Shown: positions 26,453 through 34,679 of the stretch, in pieces
Position numbering within the stretch: position 1 is the first letter of the stretch
Layout: each line of letters opens with the position of its first letter
Source of the DNA: Megamonas funiformis
GTDB lineage: Bacteria; Bacillota; Negativicutes; Selenomonadales; Selenomonadaceae
Reading direction: 5' to 3'
Length of the DNA stretch: 64,000 nucleotides
Assembly (NCBI RefSeq): GCF_010669225.1
Contig: NZ_CP048627.1
Coordinates: forward strand, 1,563,292 to 1,627,291
Notes under the pieces: generated by a model
The model's input: the letters and a program-made list of their open reading frames with translations, nothing else
Database searches by the model: none
What the model was told of the DNA's origin: nothing
Made by a program: the position numbers and the translations under genes

Positions 26453-27580
26453 ATGAAAAAAGTTTATACAAAAATAAAAAAACTTGAAACTAATAAACAG
26501 AATACATTAAGAGGTGATACTGCTTATAGATGTTATGAACAAATGTTTGAAGGAAAAGCTTTTTGGCAACAGCCATTTGATCCACAAAAAGACATGGATA
26601 TTAGACTACCTTATGATTTAGGAACAGGTAGAAAATTCTATGGTTATAATCTAACACAATTACTGTCTTATAAAAAACCTGAAGATAAATTTATTCCACT
26701 TAGATATATCACCTATAAAGACGCTCAAAATAAAGGCTATTACATCAAAAAAGGTTCTAAATCTATAGCTTTAGAAAACTACTCTAAATATGATATGGGT
26801 TATGCAAAAGAACAATCACCTAATAATAAAACTTATACTAAATTTTATAAAAATAAAACAAATAATTGGCACACTTACGAAAATAATATATTTAGTGAAC
26901 AAATGTTACAGGGAAAACATCAATTCTTTTATCCAGAAAATGAAATTGATGCTATAGAATATATCAAAAATATAGCCTATAACATGAATATGAAAATCAT
27001 TGAAGATTCTCATAATAATATAGGTTTTTATTCTATAAAAAAAGATGAAATTCATATGCCTACAAAAGATAGATTTAACGACGAACGAGAATATTACAGC
27101 GAACTTTTACGTCATTTAGTAAAAGCTGCTACTAAACCAGGAAGAGTTAATCAAAAAGGCATGGAAGGATATGGGGTAGATTCTAAAAATATTAGATATA
27201 TAAAAGATCGATTTAGGATTGAACTTTGTCGTATGCAAATTTGCTTAGGATTAAAATTGCCCTATAAACCTAGCATGACGCTTTTAGAAAATAAACAAAT
27301 AGGAGCATTAATTGCTAAATTTCCTAATTATTTAGTATTTATGTCAAATGACGCTTATAGTTTAATGAAATACATAAATCAACAATCTATTTACAGAGCT
27401 AAAAACTTGGAAGAATTTATTGCTTATCATGTAAAACAAGGAAAACTCTCTGAAAAAGAGCTAAAGGATTTATGTATAGCTTATAAATTTAAAGAAATAA
27501 AAGATTTACCAGATATAAAGAAGAGACAAATTATAAATAATCACTTGAAAAATTTGAAAACGAACTCAATAAAAAGGTAG
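26453..27580 (+). CDS. ArdC-like antirestriction/ssDNA-binding protein, degenerate peptidase
   Basis: 375 aa from the ATG at 26453 (ribosome site GAAGG). The N-terminal half has the ArdC/DUF1738 pattern: FWQQPFDPQKD, the GxxYGYN-like GRKFYGYNLTQLL, RYITYKDAQNKGYYIKKGSKS. The C-terminal half aligns in layout with the ArdC metallopeptidase region but shows YYSELLRHLVKAAT where HExxH is expected, so zinc chemistry is probably lost. ArdC binds single-stranded DNA and shields incoming DNA from restriction in known plasmids. A second copy of the N-terminal domain is at 27727. Confidence 0.7.
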   Translation: MKKVYTKIKKLETNKQNTLRGDTAYRCYEQMFEGKAFWQQPFDPQKDMDIRLPYDLGTGRKFYGYNLTQLLSYKKPEDKFIPLRYITYKDAQNKGYYIKKGSKSIALENYSKYDMGYAKEQSPNNKTYTKFYKNKTNNWHTYENNIFSEQMLQGKHQFFYPENEIDAIEYIKNIAYNMNMKIIEDSHNNIGFYSIKKDEIHMPTKDRFNDEREYYSELLRHLVKAATKPGRVNQKGMEGYGVDSKNIRYIKDRFRIELCRMQICLGLKLPYKPSMTLLENKQIGALIAKFPNYLVFMSNDAYSLMKYINQQSIYRAKNLEEFIAYHVKQGKLSEKELKDLCIAYKFKEIKDLPDIKKRQIINNHLKNLKTNSIKR

Positions 27581-27589
27581 GTAATAATA

Positions 27590-27724
27590 ATGGATGAAAA
27601 ATTAAGAAAAATAGCTGAAAGTTTTAAAGAATTTAAAACATATGGTGGTTCAACTGATGATGATGTACTTACTGAAGAAGAAATAGAAGAAATTTTAAAT
27701 GACGAACAAGAAATAGGTGAATAA
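27590..27724 (+). CDS. Small acidic protein
   Basis: 44 aa, MDEKLRKIAESFKEF then an acidic helix EEEIEEILNDEQEIGE. It has a ribosome site (AGGTAGG) and lies snugly between the two ArdC-like genes with 9 and 2 bp gaps, so it is probably real. Its acidic, DNA-mimic-like make-up is notable but no function is assigned. It is also broadly like the 68-aa protein at 43531. Confidence 0.5.
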   Translation: MDEKLRKIAESFKEFKTYGGSTDDDVLTEEEIEEILNDEQEIGE

Positions 27725-27726
27725 CA

Positions 27727-28251
27727 ATGGCACTTCCAGAAAAGATTCAACAACAAAGAAATGAATTAGTACAACAAGTTATTAAAGATATACAATCTGG
27801 TAAACCATTCTTTTGGGATAGCGGTTATATTAGTAAACGACCTCGAAATCTTTTAAAATCTTTGCAAGGGAAAGACCAATATTATAATGGTATTAATAAT
27901 ATTAGATTAATTCTAGCTGCTAAACATTTTGGATTTGAAGATAGTCGATGGACTACCTTTAAACAAGCCCAAGAATTAGGTGCAAAAATACAAAAGGGTG
28001 CAAAAGGAATTCACATAGAATATTGGCAATATGCTAAACCTATTATGGAAATAAATCCTAATACTAAGAAAAAAGAACAAGTATATGTAATTGATGAAGA
28101 AACAGGTAAAAAAGTACCTGCCTATGTTAAATTAGATTATCCAATAGTAAAAAATTATGTAGTATTTAATGCTTCTCAGGTTGAAGGTATAGAAAAAGAA
28201 GAACTAAAAAATATAACTAAGTTAAGCCAAAATAAAAGTTTATCTAGATAA
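27727..28251 (+). CDS. ArdC N-terminal-domain protein
   Basis: 174 aa holding only the ArdC/DUF1738 domain: GKPFFWDSGYISKRPRN, YYNGINNIRLILAA, SRWTTFKQAQELGAKIQKGAKG and the closing VVFNASQVEGIE. No peptidase part. It should bind single-stranded DNA, perhaps the entering strand. It pairs with the longer ArdC-like protein upstream. Confidence 0.82.
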   Translation: MALPEKIQQQRNELVQQVIKDIQSGKPFFWDSGYISKRPRNLLKSLQGKDQYYNGINNIRLILAAKHFGFEDSRWTTFKQAQELGAKIQKGAKGIHIEYWQYAKPIMEINPNTKKKEQVYVIDEETGKKVPAYVKLDYPIVKNYVVFNASQVEGIEKEELKNITKLSQNKSLSR

Positions 28252-28283
28252 TATTTAAAAATGAATTTATAGGAGCGAACACT

Positions 28284-30050
28284 ATGAATGAACAAGATAA
28301 TAACTGGGCTAGTTTATTAGCTTCTGAACCACCAGCAGAAGAATTAGCAGAAAATGTTTATAGTGAAAATTTATCTCAAGATAATAAACAAAAAGCTGTC
28401 AAAACTGCTGAAGTCAAAGAAAACATTCCACAAAATATTAATCAAGAAACAAATAATATTCAACCAAAACCTCAAAATATTGCCTTAAATACTAATAAAC
28501 CTCTTACTGAAACAGAAGCCACCGAATTTGCCCAAAAACTAGAACAAATTATCTATTATAATCCTAATAGCAATGATTTAAACCCTATTGAAAATGCTTA
28601 TTTTTCTCTATATCAAAAAGCCATAGCTATTTATAAGAATAATCTACAAAACATTGAATTTTCTCAAATAGATTACAAAATAGCTAAAACCTTATTAAAT
28701 AAAGATTTTAATGAGGAAGACATATTTAAAGTTATAAAAGAAAATTCACCTACTAATTGGCAAGATGAGAAACTACAACAAATATGTATAAAGAAACAAC
28801 AAGAAGCTCAAAAAGATGAAGCTTTTTTTGAAGAATATGCTCATCGTCTTGAAGCTATACAATATGTATTAATAGAAGATAAACCATATACTCCTGTAGA
28901 AAAAGCTTATCTTGAAACCTATCACGATATGATTGCTCATATCGATATTGAAAATACTCCATATAAAGATGCTATAAACAAAAATCTAGAAAAGAATATT
29001 ATACAGACATTACTAGAAAAAAACTTTAAATCTGATGAAATATTCTCTGCTGTAGAAAAATATTCTCCATTACAACTAGAAACTGAAGAAATACAAAATA
29101 TCTTAAATCCTAAGCAAGCAAAACAAGATATTGAAGAACAATTAGCAACTAAAAATTTAGCAACAGAATCTTTATACACCAAAGACGATATAAAAAATTC
29201 TATAAATGAAAATCAAGGCAACAATGAAGCAATACAAAAATCCATATTTATTAAAATACAAACGACTTATGATTCATTCATTCGTCTTAATCGCATCAGA
29301 AATTTCCCTGAATTTATGACAAAACTAAGTAATGATCCTAAATATTTATATCTAAAAGAAGCCAGTAAATTAAGACAATTACAGGTGCAAAATAGAATTT
29401 TATCCAATAGAGCAGAAATAGAATTATACCAAAAATCCAATAATGATTTAATCATAGCAAGTAGATTATTAGAAAAAGGTCATACGGATGAAGAAATAGC
29501 CTCTCTTATGGTTAAATATTCACCACTTAAGCCATCAACTGAGGAAATAAATCTAACACTTAAGAATGCTCACATATTATCTAATATGGAAAAATTAGCT
29601 CAAATGAAAGTTGAAGATGTCGCTATAAAAAATATTGCTGAAGAATATATCCTAACCTGCAAAAAAGTAATAGTAGATAATATGAACAACAATATTTTAT
29701 GGAATAAAGATAGTGAAAGCAAAGTTATAAAAGAATTAATCAATAAGGGCTTTAAACAAGATAAAATAATTCCTGTAATCACTAAGTTTTCACCTGTAAA
29801 AATAAGTAATGAAGAAGCTAAAAATTTAGTCATGAATACTTTAGGACAAGGAAAAATAGAGTTATCTCTACAAGAATTTTTAAGTCAAAATCTTAAAAAT
29901 AAACATACTTCAGAAGTAAAAATCATTGAAGATGCTCTAAAAAGAAATTTTCCTGAATTACAAAATAAAAAATCAATTACTAAGAAAAGAAACTTCATTC
30001 AAAATGAATTAAAGAAAATCAAAAAGCAAACACAAAAATTAACTAGATAG
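28284..30050 (+). CDS. Helical-repeat protein, paralogue of the 12.8-kb protein
   Basis: 588 aa, soluble, Asn/Gln-rich N-terminus (1-85), then helical. Four clear copies of a repeat end in SP: NKDFNEEDIFKVIKENSP near 150, EKNFKSDEIFSAVEKYSP near 248, EKGHTDEEIASLMVKYSP near 405, and NKGFKQDKIIPVITKFSP near 492. The spacing is about 90-155 residues, so each marks a larger domain. The same motif is in the 820-aa protein of the first transfer operon. Function is not known. Ribosome site TAGGAGCG. Confidence 0.6.
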   Translation: MNEQDNNWASLLASEPPAEELAENVYSENLSQDNKQKAVKTAEVKENIPQNINQETNNIQPKPQNIALNTNKPLTETEATEFAQKLEQIIYYNPNSNDLNPIENAYFSLYQKAIAIYKNNLQNIEFSQIDYKIAKTLLNKDFNEEDIFKVIKENSPTNWQDEKLQQICIKKQQEAQKDEAFFEEYAHRLEAIQYVLIEDKPYTPVEKAYLETYHDMIAHIDIENTPYKDAINKNLEKNIIQTLLEKNFKSDEIFSAVEKYSPLQLETEEIQNILNPKQAKQDIEEQLATKNLATESLYTKDDIKNSINENQGNNEAIQKSIFIKIQTTYDSFIRLNRIRNFPEFMTKLSNDPKYLYLKEASKLRQLQVQNRILSNRAEIELYQKSNNDLIIASRLLEKGHTDEEIASLMVKYSPLKPSTEEINLTLKNAHILSNMEKLAQMKVEDVAIKNIAEEYILTCKKVIVDNMNNNILWNKDSESKVIKELINKGFKQDKIIPVITKFSPVKISNEEAKNLVMNTLGQGKIELSLQEFLSQNLKNKHTSEVKIIEDALKRNFPELQNKKSITKKRNFIQNELKKIKKQTQKLTR

Positions 30051-30061
30051 GATAAATTATT

Positions 30062-31066
30062 ATGAACTGTATCACAGATGTCAAAGATAAAATATCTAAA
30101 TTAATCATAAAAGCTTATCAACATGAATCATCAGATTTATTTATACGAGAAAATATGTATCCTTATATCAGAAATAATTTAGGAAAAATTGAAATGTTAG
30201 AGGATAACTTTATAAAAGATTCTCAAATGACATCTTTCTTAGAAAAAGTTCAACAACTCACTATAGATGATTTAGATAATGATTTAGATTTTTTTATTAA
30301 TATAATTAATATTAATTGCAGATGTCATTTTTATAAAACTTTTAAAGGTATGGCTATAGCTATAAGATTACTTCCAGATAAAATTCCTTCATTAGATGTT
30401 TTAGGACTACCCGAATCTATTAAATTATTAACAGATATAAAATCAGGATTGATTATAGTATCTGGTCCAACTGGTTCTGGAAAATCCACTACTATTGCCT
30501 CAATTATAGATGCGATTAATCAAAAGTATAATTATCACATAATAACAATAGAAGATCCTATTGAATATACTTTTGAAGATAAAAAATCTATTATTTCTCA
30601 AATTCTTTTAGGTAAAAATATTACGAGTTTTGCTCAAGGTATAAAAGCTAGTATGCGTGAAAATCCCAATGTAATTATGATCGGAGAACTTAGAACACTT
30701 GAAGATATAAAGGTAGCTTTATTTGCCGCAGAATCTGGTCATTTAGTAATTACAACACTGCATGCAGACAATATTATTGATGCGTTAGATAGAGTAACAA
30801 ACTATGAAGAAAAACTTAAACTAAAAAATTTACTGGCTAATACATTTCAAGCTATAATAGCACAAAAATTAATTACCACTAAAGAGCATAAAGTTCTTTG
30901 TTTAGAAATCCTATTACGCAATGACGCTACTATTAATTGTATAAAAAATGAAGATTATACAAGCCTTATAAACATTATGAAATCAACACCTGGAATGATG
31001 ACAATGCAAGACCATTTTAATACGCTAAAAGAACAAGGTATTATATCTAAAGAAATTAAGTTATGA
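30062..31066 (+). CDS. PilT-like type IV pilus ATPase
   Basis: 334 aa. It has the PilT layout: Walker A SGPTGSGKSTT (about residue 138), Asp box TIEDPIEY, Walker B region NVIMIGELRT and His box ITTLHAD. The start with SDLFIRENMYPYIRNNLGK matches PilT domain 1. PilT pulls pili back. No PilB, PilC or PilQ is in the window, but a pilin-like gene and a prepilin peptidase head the first operon, so a minimal pilus or secretion motor may belong to the element. It overlaps the next gene by 4 bp. Confidence 0.85.
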   Translation: MNCITDVKDKISKLIIKAYQHESSDLFIRENMYPYIRNNLGKIEMLEDNFIKDSQMTSFLEKVQQLTIDDLDNDLDFFINIININCRCHFYKTFKGMAIAIRLLPDKIPSLDVLGLPESIKLLTDIKSGLIIVSGPTGSGKSTTIASIIDAINQKYNYHIITIEDPIEYTFEDKKSIISQILLGKNITSFAQGIKASMRENPNVIMIGELRTLEDIKVALFAAESGHLVITTLHADNIIDALDRVTNYEEKLKLKNLLANTFQAIIAQKLITTKEHKVLCLEILLRNDATINCIKNEDYTSLINIMKSTPGMMTMQDHFNTLKEQGIISKEIKL

Positions 31067-31347
31067 AAAAAATCTGTCCTGTTTGTCAAAAAATCTTTGA
31101 ATCAAATTTTAGTTATCAAATATATTGTTGTGTCCATTGTCGAAAAGTACATTACAAAAAAATATATTATAATAAGCCAAAAAGAATTTCTAATCTAAAG
31201 GATAATGAGCCAATATTAAGACAATTTCATTGTGAAAAATGTCGTGTATTGGTAACAATTAAAAGTATAAAAGATAAACGAAAAAAGTTTTGTAGTCCAC
31301 ATTGTAAAAAACTTTATTGGAAACATCCCAAATCATCTACTCGTTAA
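31063..31347 (+). CDS. Double zinc-finger protein
   Basis: 94 aa with two treble-clef-like fingers: CPVCQKIF...CCVHCRKVHY at 4-29 and CEKCRVLV...CSPHCKKLYW at 58-88. Highly basic, so probably nucleic-acid binding. It is not recognised further. It is the last gene of the second transfer operon, followed by a strong terminator. Confidence 0.6.
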   Translation: MKKICPVCQKIFESNFSYQIYCCVHCRKVHYKKIYYNKPKRISNLKDNEPILRQFHCEKCRVLVTIKSIKDKRKKFCSPHCKKLYWKHPKSSTR

Positions 31348-31358
31348 GAAATATGATA

Positions 31359-31392
31359 AAAAGGAAAGCTTATATAAAGCTTTCCTTTTTTA
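31359..31392 (+). terminator. Terminator of the second transfer operon
   Basis: Hairpin arms AAGGAAAGCTT (31361-31371) and AAGCTTTCCTT (31377-31387) with a T-run. It is nearly the same as the hairpin at 36321-36354, so the restriction-modification module is bracketed by twin terminators. Confidence 0.88.
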
Positions 31393-31416
31393 CTTAAAAC
31401 AACATTGTATTCTAAA

Positions 31417-31445
31417 TTGACATATTTCGTTTAAACGAATATAAT
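31417..31445 (+). promoter_or_regulatory. Consensus promoter with a palindromic operator in its spacer
   Basis: TTGACA (31417-31422), exactly 17 bp, TATAAT (31440-31445). A perfect 14-bp palindrome TTCGTTTAAACGAA (31426-31439) fills the spacer and abuts the -10 box. A protein bound there must block polymerase. It drives the small HTH gene and the restriction-modification genes, so autorepression by the HTH protein is the simplest reading. Confidence 0.82.
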
Positions 31446-31485
31446 TTAAATACTTTTTATATTTTATCTAATGAGGTATTAGAAA

Positions 31486-31671
31486 ATGAATGGTTATATC
31501 ACAGTACAAGAAGCTTCTGAAAAATGGGGCGTATCTCCACGTCAAATACAAATATTATGTAAAAATAATAGAATTCCTGGAGCTACTCGACTAAGTAGAA
31601 TTTGGATTATTCCAAATAATATAGAAAAGCCTACTAAAAGCAAACGAAAGGTAAAGCTAAATGATAAATAA
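31486..31671 (+). CDS. Excisionase-type HTH protein, likely controller of the R-M genes
   Basis: 61 aa. A winged/MerR-like HTH_17 domain: YITVQEASEKWGVSPRQIQILCKNNRIPGA then IWIIP, with a basic tail. Proteins of this type act as excisionases or small regulators. Its place between an operator-bearing promoter and the methylase/nuclease gene, whose start overlaps its stop, suits a controller protein that delays restriction until DNA is methylated. It could alternatively be an excisionase for the element. Confidence 0.68.
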   Translation: MNGYITVQEASEKWGVSPRQIQILCKNNRIPGATRLSRIWIIPNNIEKPTKSKRKVKLNDK

Positions 31672-34666
31672 CACCAGTAAAATTAAACTTCAAAAATTAG
31701 TTGAACAATTTCATAAAAATATAGATTTTTATAAAAATATACAAAAAGGATATAATGAACATTCTTGTCGTATAGAATTTATTGACCCTTTACTTAAAAT
31801 TTTAGGTTGGGATGTAGCTAATGAAAATGGAGTTGCTCCTCAATATAGAGAAGTTATAGCTGAAAATTATTCTTCTCGTTCAGATCGTCCAGATTATACT
31901 ATGACACTTAGAGGTGTTGCAAAGTTTTTTATTGAAGCTAAAAAACCTGCAATTGACATTACTAAGATTAATACACCTGCTATTCAAACAAGAAAATATG
32001 GTTGGAATGCAAAACATAAAATAGCAATTTTAACTAATTTTGAGTTTTTAGCAATATATGATACTTGTTATTTTCCACAAGAAAACGATAATTGTACGGT
32101 TGCACGGTATCGTCTTTATCATTACACTGAATATGTAGATAAATTAGAAGAAATCCATAATTTGATTTCTAAAGATGCTGTATATTCTGGTATGTTTGAT
32201 CAATATACAGAGGAAAACATTCTAAAATCTAGTAATCAAACAAAACAAGTTGATGAATTATTTTTATCACAAATTAATAGTTGGCGTATTGCATTGAGTA
32301 ATGAATTATATGCTAAAGGTGGGCGATATTCTTCATTAGAAGTTTTAAATGATGTTGTACAAGAATTTATTAATCAAATTGTTTTTCTTAGAATTTGTGA
32401 GGATAAAAATTTACCTTTGTATCATAAATTAAAAGAAACTATTACAGATAAAACTCAATTACAAGAAAGCTTAGAACAATTATTTAAAAATGCTGATCGA
32501 AGATATAATTCGGGAATATTTTCAGGAGAAGATATTATTTTTGATCTTTCTTGTGATATCATTGTAGATATAATTAAAGGATTATATTATCCTCAAAGTC
32601 CTTATCTTTTTAATATTATTGAGCCTCATTTATTAGGTAAAATTTATGAATTATTTTTAACAGAACAATTAGTTTTATTAGAAAATAAAACTATCGGTTT
32701 AAAACAAAAAAAAGAATGCCTTAATCGTTCTGTAGTAACAACTCCTACAGAAATTGTTAAATATATGATTGAAAAAACATTAAGTAAAGTTTGTGAAAAT
32801 AAAACACCTAAAGAGTTATTAAAGCTTAAAATTGCTGATATTGCCTGTGGTTCAGGAGTGTTCCTTGAAGAAGCTTTTTCATATTTGCAAAATTATTGTA
32901 TTCAATGGTATTTAAATAATGGACAACAAAATCATTTAGAGGAAATCGGTGTTAATTTGTATAAATTACCTTTAAAGGAAAAGAAAGCACTTTTATGTTC
33001 TTGTATTTATGGCATTGATATTGATATTCATGCAGTAGAAGTAGCAAAATTTTCGCTTCTTATTAAATTGATTGAAAATGAAACCACGCCTTCTGTTGAA
33101 GAGATTATTCCTATTTTACCAAATCTGAATACAAATATTTTTTTTGGAAATGCTTTGGTTAGTGAAAGAGAATTAAAAGGAATCACTGGAGTAGATAAAC
33201 AAAGATTTGAACTTGTTCCATTTAATTGGGGAAAAATTAATAATGGAGAAGGTTTTGATGTAATAATTGGTAATCCTCCTTATGTTAGTACAGAGGAAAT
33301 GCACGCTCTTCTTCCTACTAGTGAATTTGAAATTTATAAAAAAAAATATAAAACATCATATCAACAATTTGATAAATATTTTATTTTTATCGAACAGGCA
33401 ATAAGAAAGATAAAATATTCAGGTTATATTTGCTACATTGTGCCAAACAAATTTTTTAAAATTAAAGCAGGAGAAAAGTTACGAGACTTAATTGCACAAG
33501 GTCAATATTTAATAAATCTAGATGACTTTGGTGATATACAATTATTTGAAGATAAAACGATCTATAGCTCTATTCTTCTTTTATCTAAAACTCCACAAAA
33601 AAATTTTTATTATACATGTGTAGATTCTGTTAATAAATTGTGGCTTGGTGAAAAGATTAATTCTGTAGAATTTGATTTTTCTATTTTAAATAAACTTCCC
33701 TGGAGACTTACAACTGATTTTAAATTTTTAACAATGCTTCAACATCTAGATCAGGTTTCTGTTCCAATTACAAAATATGTTGAAATTTTTAATGGAATTC
33801 AAACCAGTGCCGAACGACCTGTTCCTATCTATTGGTTTTCAACAAATGAAATTATAAAGGAAAATGATGTTACAGTTGAAATTTGTCGAAATGAAAAACA
33901 CTATCAAATTGAACGGAAAATCCTACGTCCATATTTTAAGCCTACAAAAAAAATAGAAAAGGGATTAAACACATATAGTATTTTAACAACTGATAAACAG
34001 ATTATTTTTCCTTATGACCAACAGGGGCAATTATTTGATATTGAGTATATGAAAACATATTTTCCAGGAACATTTGCATATTTAGAAGATTGTTACGACC
34101 GCTTGGTTCCAAAATGTGTATCTAATAAGGGTGTTAGAGATGTTCCACACGCTAATGCTAACACTTGGTATCAGTATGGAAGAACACAAGCGTTAACATC
34201 TTTTATTAATACACCTAAGTTGATTGTAGGGATATTGAGTAAAGAACCAATGTATATTTTAGATACTAATGATATTTTGATTGCCTCTGGTGGAACTGCT
34301 GGATATTGTGCAGTTTCTAAAAAGAAGAATAGTCCTTATGCTTTAGAATATATCCAAGCATGGTTATCAAATCCAATTACTGAAAAAATCCTAAAAATCA
34401 TTGGAAGTGATTTTGAAAATGGTTTCACAGCAAGAGGCACTTTTACACTCTCAACTTTACCATTTGTAGAATTAGATTTTAGTAATAAAAAACAAAAAGA
34501 AATTCATGATAATGTAGTTGTTGCTAGTCGTAAAATTTATAGTATAAATGCAGAACTTAAGCATAATCCATCGAAACATGTTACTACAATATTACAAGAT
34601 GAAAAGACTATTCTTATAAAAAAAATTCAAGACTTAATTGAAAGAGTTTATCGTCTTGAATTTTAG
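31661..34666 (+). CDS. Type IIG restriction-modification enzyme (Eco57I-like)
   Basis: 1001 aa. The N-terminal nuclease domain has RPDY (77-80) and IEAKKP (91-96), giving the PD...ExK catalytic set. The methylase core has motif I IADIACGSGVF near 388 and motif IV IIGNPPYVST near 540. The C-terminal TaqI-like target recognition region covers about 700-950. One chain can therefore both cut and methylate (N6-adenine). It overlaps the HTH gene and is followed by a separate methylase, as in Eco57I systems. The recognition site cannot be read from sequence. Confidence 0.88.
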   Translation: MINNTSKIKLQKLVEQFHKNIDFYKNIQKGYNEHSCRIEFIDPLLKILGWDVANENGVAPQYREVIAENYSSRSDRPDYTMTLRGVAKFFIEAKKPAIDITKINTPAIQTRKYGWNAKHKIAILTNFEFLAIYDTCYFPQENDNCTVARYRLYHYTEYVDKLEEIHNLISKDAVYSGMFDQYTEENILKSSNQTKQVDELFLSQINSWRIALSNELYAKGGRYSSLEVLNDVVQEFINQIVFLRICEDKNLPLYHKLKETITDKTQLQESLEQLFKNADRRYNSGIFSGEDIIFDLSCDIIVDIIKGLYYPQSPYLFNIIEPHLLGKIYELFLTEQLVLLENKTIGLKQKKECLNRSVVTTPTEIVKYMIEKTLSKVCENKTPKELLKLKIADIACGSGVFLEEAFSYLQNYCIQWYLNNGQQNHLEEIGVNLYKLPLKEKKALLCSCIYGIDIDIHAVEVAKFSLLIKLIENETTPSVEEIIPILPNLNTNIFFGNALVSERELKGITGVDKQRFELVPFNWGKINNGEGFDVIIGNPPYVSTEEMHALLPTSEFEIYKKKYKTSYQQFDKYFIFIEQAIRKIKYSGYICYIVPNKFFKIKAGEKLRDLIAQGQYLINLDDFGDIQLFEDKTIYSSILLLSKTPQKNFYYTCVDSVNKLWLGEKINSVEFDFSILNKLPWRLTTDFKFLTMLQHLDQVSVPITKYVEIFNGIQTSAERPVPIYWFSTNEIIKENDVTVEICRNEKHYQIERKILRPYFKPTKKIEKGLNTYSILTTDKQIIFPYDQQGQLFDIEYMKTYFPGTFAYLEDCYDRLVPKCVSNKGVRDVPHANANTWYQYGRTQALTSFINTPKLIVGILSKEPMYILDTNDILIASGGTAGYCAVSKKKNSPYALEYIQAWLSNPITEKILKIIGSDFENGFTARGTFTLSTLPFVELDFSNKKQKEIHDNVVVASRKIYSINAELKHNPSKHVTTILQDEKTILIKKIQDLIERVYRLEF

Positions 34667-34679
34667 TGAGGTTAATTTA

